From the NCBI RefSeq assembly GCF_024199945.1, contig NZ_JANADP010000001.1, positions 4,588,001-4,652,000 of the forward strand: 64,000 nt of DNA. The letters run 5' to 3'. Below, one piece after another: positions 61,201 through 64,000 of the stretch (its first letter is position 1; each line of letters opens with the position of its first letter). This DNA comes from Bradyrhizobium sp. CCGUVB4N. GTDB taxonomy: Bacteria; Pseudomonadota; Alphaproteobacteria; Rhizobiales; Xanthobacteraceae. The notes under the pieces are model-generated. The model saw only the letters and a program-made list of their open reading frames with translations. It did not search any database and was not told the DNA's origin. The translations under genes were made by a program, and so were the position numbers.

Positions 61201-61338
61201 CTTGGCGAGGTAGATATTCCCGCGCAGTTGCTTGCGTTGCGCGGTTTCGAAGTCAAACTCTTCGACGCGATTGCCGCGGACCACGACGACCCGGGTCTCT
61301 TCCGGGTGGGTGGCATCGATCAACATCTTGTTGGGCAT
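58225..61338 (-). CDS. rne: Ribonuclease E/G with His-rich insertion in the S1 domain
   Basis: 1,037 residues. RNase E cleaves single-stranded AU-rich RNA and scaffolds the degradosome. The S1 domain starts normally (RGNIYLAKVTRVEPSLQAAF, YGGNRHGFLAFSEIHPDYYQ), is interrupted by about 245 residues, and resumes at RRQYKIQEVIKRRQVMLVQV. Residues 163-229 hold 31 His among Asp residues. The DNase I-like catalytic part has VSIDVNSGRSTRE and LIVIDFIDMDEKRNNRAVE (metal Asp), and the Zn-link CPHCGGTG. The C-terminal third is acidic with Arg-rich patches (RRKRRRRRRGRGGQR), the usual scaffold region. Confidence 0.96.
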   Translation of the reverse strand: MPNKMLIDATHPEETRVVVVRGNRVEEFDFETAQRKQLRGNIYLAKVTRVEPSLQAAFVEYGGNRHGFLAFSEIHPDYYQIPVADRQALIEAEEQAHREAEEESENRSHGRRRSRHRNARRRGHGERVRSDIVEGLDAGADPAAQPVEGQALHAEGAPHEGEHLHADAEHHGEHEGHDHLDHDHHDHDHDDHGHDDHEHDDHHHAHDDEHHAHDHDDHGHDHDHHDHDHADETPAPVAAVGAEPMVAAETVAEPQQEAAASETHAEALAEAVISVTEPADAVYAAGEPTEAPHQDAEARADEDDEDDEDGEEAEEEHVESVGGDDVLEEVPERTFRPRRQYKIQEVIKRRQVMLVQVVKEERGNKGAALTTYLSLAGRYAVLMPNTARGGGISRKITSAQDRSRLKEVVQDLDVPEGMGIILRTAGAARTKPEIKRDFEYLIRMWETVRDLTLKSQAPTLVYEEGSLIKRSLRDLYNKEIDEISVAGDSGYREARDFMKMLMPANVSAVRQYRDGQPLFSRMGVESQLDAMFSPTVQLRSGGYIVINQTEALVSIDVNSGRSTREHHIEDTALKTNLEAAEEVARQLRLRDLAGLIVIDFIDMDEKRNNRAVERKLSDCLRQDRARIQVGRISHFGLLEMSRQRIRASVLESSTDPCPHCGGTGHVRSVSSVALQLLRGLEEILMKGATHNLVVRTRTDVALYVLNHKRGHLRDLENGFKVSLSVIADPSVSGPQAYVIDRGEQVHTLEAAKALLAAQAAASPPPLVEEAFDDEEFDAELESEVESEETEGLSEEQAAGDAAPEQDGQRRKRRRRRRGRGGQRDGEAREDGAPASPEGVVAAGEGEEDADTEQDGEEGEEQAARGEQQGSGERRRRRGRRGGRRRRGNGEEGLAGSIGDELGGNPPSEATDAVADFDSSGSETAPSITHSEHIAPVETSQPEFQLQAPVETPVQHEPPAAVVEEEPAVDDKAARRRSTVREKVSFLSSSPSEPATPVAAAPEPVAPPAPEPAPEPASETPAAPRRAGWWSRRFGGGE

Positions 61339-61804
61339 GTCTTAACTCTTCGCGGCGGCGGGCGCGATCGACCGTGGGCGCGAAGAGCGCTGCCGGGTGA
61401 CGCGACGGTCCACCTGATTCGGGGGTGAGGGGAAGGCCGAAACGCCGTCTCTCGCGCCTCGCCGAATCGGAAGCTTCAGGACCGAAGCGGCGCGCGGGAG
61501 TGTCACTCCGCAGCGTCGCGAAAGGTCCTTCAGAATTCGTCGGCACAGTCTGGCGCATCAAGCGTCGGCCCGTATGAAACATTGGGCGGCGGGGCCGCCC
61601 CTAATCAGTTGCTGCTGGCCAGGCATGGCGCGAGCGCGCTCGCCCTGGGATCACGAACCGCCCCCTTGGGATTAAGGGACCGGGTAACTGGCCGCGTCGC
61701 TGTCAAAACTGTCCCGGAAACAGTGTGGTAACCGGAAACCGTCCGCCGCCGGGGCTTGCCCTGTTCCACCTCGCTGCCGCGCACCGCGCTGGTCTTAGAG
61801 GAGA

Positions 61805-61846
61805 ACAGAAAAACGCTGGAATTCCCAAACCTTGGGAGTTCCGGCG
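61805..61846 (-). terminator. Rho-independent terminator of the small RNA
   Basis: Minus strand CGCCGGAACTCCCAA, loop GGT, TTGGGAATTCCAGCG, then TTTTT (61813-61809). All 15 base pairs form if G-T pairs are counted. Confidence 0.85.
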
Positions 61847-61896
61847 CTGCACCGGGAGGCTGAATGCGACACAACCGGAAATTATTGGCCGTCAGC
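61806..61896 (-). ncRNA. Probable small RNA gene between rne and the amidase gene
   Basis: On the minus strand a promoter-like TTGCAC-N17-TATGTA (61931-61903) is followed by about 90 bases that end in a very strong intrinsic terminator: a 15-bp stem (61846-61832 with 61828-61814, two G-T pairs), 3-base loop and TTTTT. The unpaired part before the terminator contains CCTCCC, complementary to ribosome-binding sites, a feature of many trans-acting sRNAs. No open reading frame fits. The region is a plausible place for one of the conserved alphaproteobacterial sRNA families, but I could not check this. Confidence 0.6.
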
Positions 61897-61902
61897 AATC
61901 CG

Positions 61903-61931
61903 TACATACGAGGAATGGGTCATCCGTGCAA
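61903..61931 (-). promoter_or_regulatory. Predicted promoter of the small RNA
   Basis: TTGCAC (61931-61926), 17-base spacer, TATGTA (61908-61903) on the minus strand. Confidence 0.55.
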
Positions 61932-62043
61932 GGGAGCGTCGCACGCCGGTCACAGTCGAAGAGTTTCGCGTTTTCGTCATTAAGGATCGATTAACCCTGT
62001 GGTTCTATTGCGTTAAAGAGGGCTGCTCGGAGGCACGGAATCG

Positions 62044-63333
62044 GTGGCGAGCCGCACAAATCAACGGGTTTTGCTGGGTTTCGCGCTGCTGTGCGCCGCA
62101 GCATTGCCGTGCGCCGATTCCTCGCGTTTGAGCGCGGCCGAGAGCCCATCGCAACCCTCTGTTGCGACGGCGAATTTTCCGATTGCCACGGCTGCACGCC
62201 TAGCCGGCGACGGCAAGCAGACCCGCTTCATTCTCGACCTCGACCAGACCGTCAGCTTCCGCGTCACGACGCTCGCCGACCCTTACCGCGTCGTGGTCGA
62301 CGTTCCCCAGGTGAATTTTCAGCTGGCTCCGGGCTCGGGGGCCGGGCGAGGGCTGGTCAAGGCCTTCCGCTACGGGCTCGTGATGCCCGGCGGCTCCCGA
62401 ATCGTGTTCGACCTGACCGGGCCCGCCAAGATCACCAATTCCTACGTGCTCGAGGCGGCCAACGGCCAGCCGGCCCGGCTGGTGCTCGAGCTGGAGGAGG
62501 TCGACCGCGCGGCTTTCGTGCAGACGCCCGCCCCGGAGAATCGCCCCGAGCTGCGACCGACGATCGCCACCGCGCCGCCGGCAACGGTTCCTGCCGCGCC
62601 CGACGCGGCGCCGCAAAAGCCCTCCGACGGCCGGCCGGTCGTCGTGATCGATCCCGGCCATGGCGGTATCGACAACGGCACCCAGTCGAGCGGCGAGAGC
62701 GAGAAGAACCTCGTGCTCGCCTTTGGCTTGGCGCTGCGCGATCGGCTGGAAAAAGCAGGCAAATACCGTGTGGTCATGACGCGGGACGACGACACCTTCA
62801 TTCCGCTCAATGACCGATCCAAAATCGCCCGCAACCTGAATGCCGCGCTGTTCGTCTCGATCCACGCCGACGCGCTGCCGAAGGCCGAGGGCGATGCGCA
62901 GGGCGCCACGATCTACACGCTCTCGGACAAGGCCTCCGACGCCGAGGCTCAGCGGCTGGCGGACGCCGAAAACCGTGCGGACGCGATCGCCGGCTTCAAT
63001 CTTGCGGAAGAGCCGACCGATGTCGCCGACATCCTGATCGACCTGACCCAGCGGGAAACCCGCACCTTTTCAAACCGTTTTGCCCATTTGCTGATGGGCG
63101 AAATGAAGTCGACCGTGCGGATGCACAAGCATCCCCTGAAGTCGGCCGGCTTCAGGGTGCTGAAAGCTCCCGACGTGCCTTCGGTGCTGGTCGAGATCGG
63201 CTACGTCTCCAACAAGGGCGACCTCGAGCACCTCGTGTCCGAGGGCTGGCGGTCCAAGGCTGTCGGCTCGATGGCCCAGGCGATCGACACGTTCCTGGCC
63301 AAGCGGATGGCGACGGCGGGGGCCAGCAATTAA
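62044..63333 (+). CDS. Periplasmic N-acetylmuramoyl-L-alanine amidase with AMIN domain (AmiC type)
   Basis: 429 residues starting at GTG 62044 (GGAGG upstream). Signal peptide (RVLLGFALLCAAALPCADSS), AMIN domain (about 55-150: TRFILDLDQTVSFRVTTLAD, PYRVVVDVPQVNFQL), Pro/Ala linker, and an Amidase_3 catalytic domain (about 195-420) with zinc ligands in VVVIDPGHGGIDNGTQ, GESEKNLVLAFG and LFVSIHADALPK, and the catalytic Glu in SVLVEIGYVSNKGD. It splits septal peptidoglycan during cell separation. The next gene is for PBP1A. Confidence 0.93.
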   Translation: MASRTNQRVLLGFALLCAAALPCADSSRLSAAESPSQPSVATANFPIATAARLAGDGKQTRFILDLDQTVSFRVTTLADPYRVVVDVPQVNFQLAPGSGAGRGLVKAFRYGLVMPGGSRIVFDLTGPAKITNSYVLEAANGQPARLVLELEEVDRAAFVQTPAPENRPELRPTIATAPPATVPAAPDAAPQKPSDGRPVVVIDPGHGGIDNGTQSSGESEKNLVLAFGLALRDRLEKAGKYRVVMTRDDDTFIPLNDRSKIARNLNAALFVSIHADALPKAEGDAQGATIYTLSDKASDAEAQRLADAENRADAIAGFNLAEEPTDVADILIDLTQRETRTFSNRFAHLLMGEMKSTVRMHKHPLKSAGFRVLKAPDVPSVLVEIGYVSNKGDLEHLVSEGWRSKAVGSMAQAIDTFLAKRMATAGASN

Positions 63334-63565
63334 TCAGGGAATGCCGGTTCCGACGTTAAGCCCTAGTTTGGCCACAGCGGACGCTTTATAAAAACGATGC
63401 AGGGGGTTCCGGAATCGATCAGAATCCCGTTCGGCAAGCGTCTTTCGGTCCGGCATCGATGGTATTGAATAGGCCGGTGAATTCGCGACGTGAGGATGGC
63501 GTCCGTTTGGGGCGCCTTATTTGGGCGCCTTGGGCTGATCCCGAGATTGAACGGATAAACACATA

Positions 63566-64000
63566 ATGCGCTTGCTTGTGCGGTTCATGGGCTTCCTGTT
63601 CGCCGCGGGAACGGTGATGTTCCTTGTTGGCGTCGGTGCCGTGGCAGGCCTGATCTGGCATTTCTCCAAGGACTTGCCCGACTACTCTCAGCTTCAGGAT
63701 TACGAGCCGCCGGTGATGACCCGCGTGCACGCGGTCGACGGTTCGCTGCTCGGCGAATACGCCAAGGAGCGGCGGCTTTATCTGCCGATCCAGGCGGTGC
63801 CGAAGCTCGTGATCAACGCGTTCCTCGCCGCCGAAGACAAGAATTTCTACGAGCATGGCGGCATCGACTACACCGGCATGGCGCGCGCCGGCGTGCTCTA
63901 TCTCCAGAACTTCGGCTCCAACCGCCGTCCGCAGGGTGCGTCCACGATCACCCAGCAGGTCGCCAAGAACTTCCTTCTGACCAACGAGGTCTCATTCTCG
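63566..64000 (+). CDS. mrcA: Penicillin-binding protein 1A, N-terminal part, cut by window edge
   Basis: 145 codons from ATG 63566 to the window edge. Cytoplasmic start, one membrane segment (FLFAAGTVMFLVGVGAVAGL), then the transglycosylase domain: LPDYSQLQDYEPPVMTRVHA, NAFLAAEDKNFYEHGGIDY with the catalytic Glu in AAEDKNFYEH, and RRPQGASTITQQVAKNFLLT. This is a class A PBP that polymerises and cross-links peptidoglycan; the transpeptidase part is outside the window. It follows the amidase gene by 232 bases, in which nothing else was recognised. Confidence 0.95.
   Translation, partial: MRLLVRFMGFLFAAGTVMFLVGVGAVAGLIWHFSKDLPDYSQLQDYEPPVMTRVHAVDGSLLGEYAKERRLYLPIQAVPKLVINAFLAAEDKNFYEHGGIDYTGMARAGVLYLQNFGSNRRPQGASTITQQVAKNFLLTNEVSFS

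Larger units (their letters stand above)
61339..62043. other. Intergenic region rne to amidase, with a probable sRNA gene
   Basis: 705 bases between divergent genes. Plausible contents are the rne leader (nearest rne), a minus-strand small RNA gene with its own promoter and terminator (61805-61931), and the promoter region of the amidase. No protein gene is supported. Confidence 0.6.

Noticed and set aside
61605..61994. Short frames in the rne-amidase intergenic region
   Set aside because: They cross the terminator and promoter of the probable small RNA and have no ribosome-binding site or family features.

Overview
ORGANISM. The DNA is GC-rich and reads as an alphaproteobacterial chromosome of the Bradyrhizobium / Nitrobacteraceae type. 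This is inferred from gene content: B12-dependent ribonucleotide reductase NrdJ, an NDUFA12-type complex I subunit, BA14K, DUF1236 and DUF2155 envelope proteins, ABC_sub_bind/cyclase and CHASE3-kinase signalling genes, aroQ-accB-accC, and an RNase E with a long insertion. No rRNA or tRNA gene was recognised, so genus is not proven. LEFT ARM (1-18.4 kb): the 5' part of nrdJ with a long leader; a DMT exporter; an orphan OmpR-type regulator followed by a disordered membrane protein and a small lipoprotein; a periplasmic binding protein paired with a receptor-type nucleotide cyclase; a response regulator coupled to a CHASE3 hybrid kinase; a glycine-rich BA14K protein; a complex I accessory subunit; an isonitrile-hydratase-like gene divergent from a GlxA regulator plus methyltransferase; a BASS transporter with an esterase. 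ISLAND (about 18.6-34.7 kb): an integrated element bounded by tandem GGTATCA repeats. It carries a tyrosine integrase, an Xis-like protein, a ribbon-helix-helix regulator, a translationally coupled regulatory/PC4-like cassette, a terminase small subunit, a serine recombinase, a DUF3102 operon, a CoaD-like gene, a minus-strand cluster of short phage-type proteins, and a plus-strand cluster with an internal-virion-like protein. No terminase large subunit, portal, protease, major capsid or tail gene was recognised. It is therefore either a decayed prophage or a phage satellite that borrows a helper's particle; the second reading is the most interesting hypothesis in the window. RIGHT ARM (34.9-64 kb): DUF2155 protein, aat, a three-gene CHASE3 kinase / receiver / receiver-kinase operon, aroQ-accB-accC, DUF1236 protein, DsbA-like oxidoreductase, M48/TPR protease, aminotransferase, bioY, dctA, an epimerase divergent from an XRE regulator, a TPR/glycosyltransferase-like protein, an amidase / MFS / amino-acid dehydrogenase cluster divergent from an XRE-cupin regulator, rne, a probable small RNA gene, a cell-wall amidase, and the start of the penicillin-binding protein 1A gene. 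HOW THE GENES WORK TOGETHER. BioY imports biotin and AccB/AccC use it for fatty-acid synthesis. The amidase and PBP1A shape peptidoglycan, with M48 and DsbA proteins for envelope quality control. Several two-component and cyclase modules handle sensing. The island looks self-regulating: paired operators lie beside its ribbon-helix-helix gene, most genes overlap by ATGA/TTGA/GTGA, and the two structural-type clusters diverge from one AT-rich promoter region.
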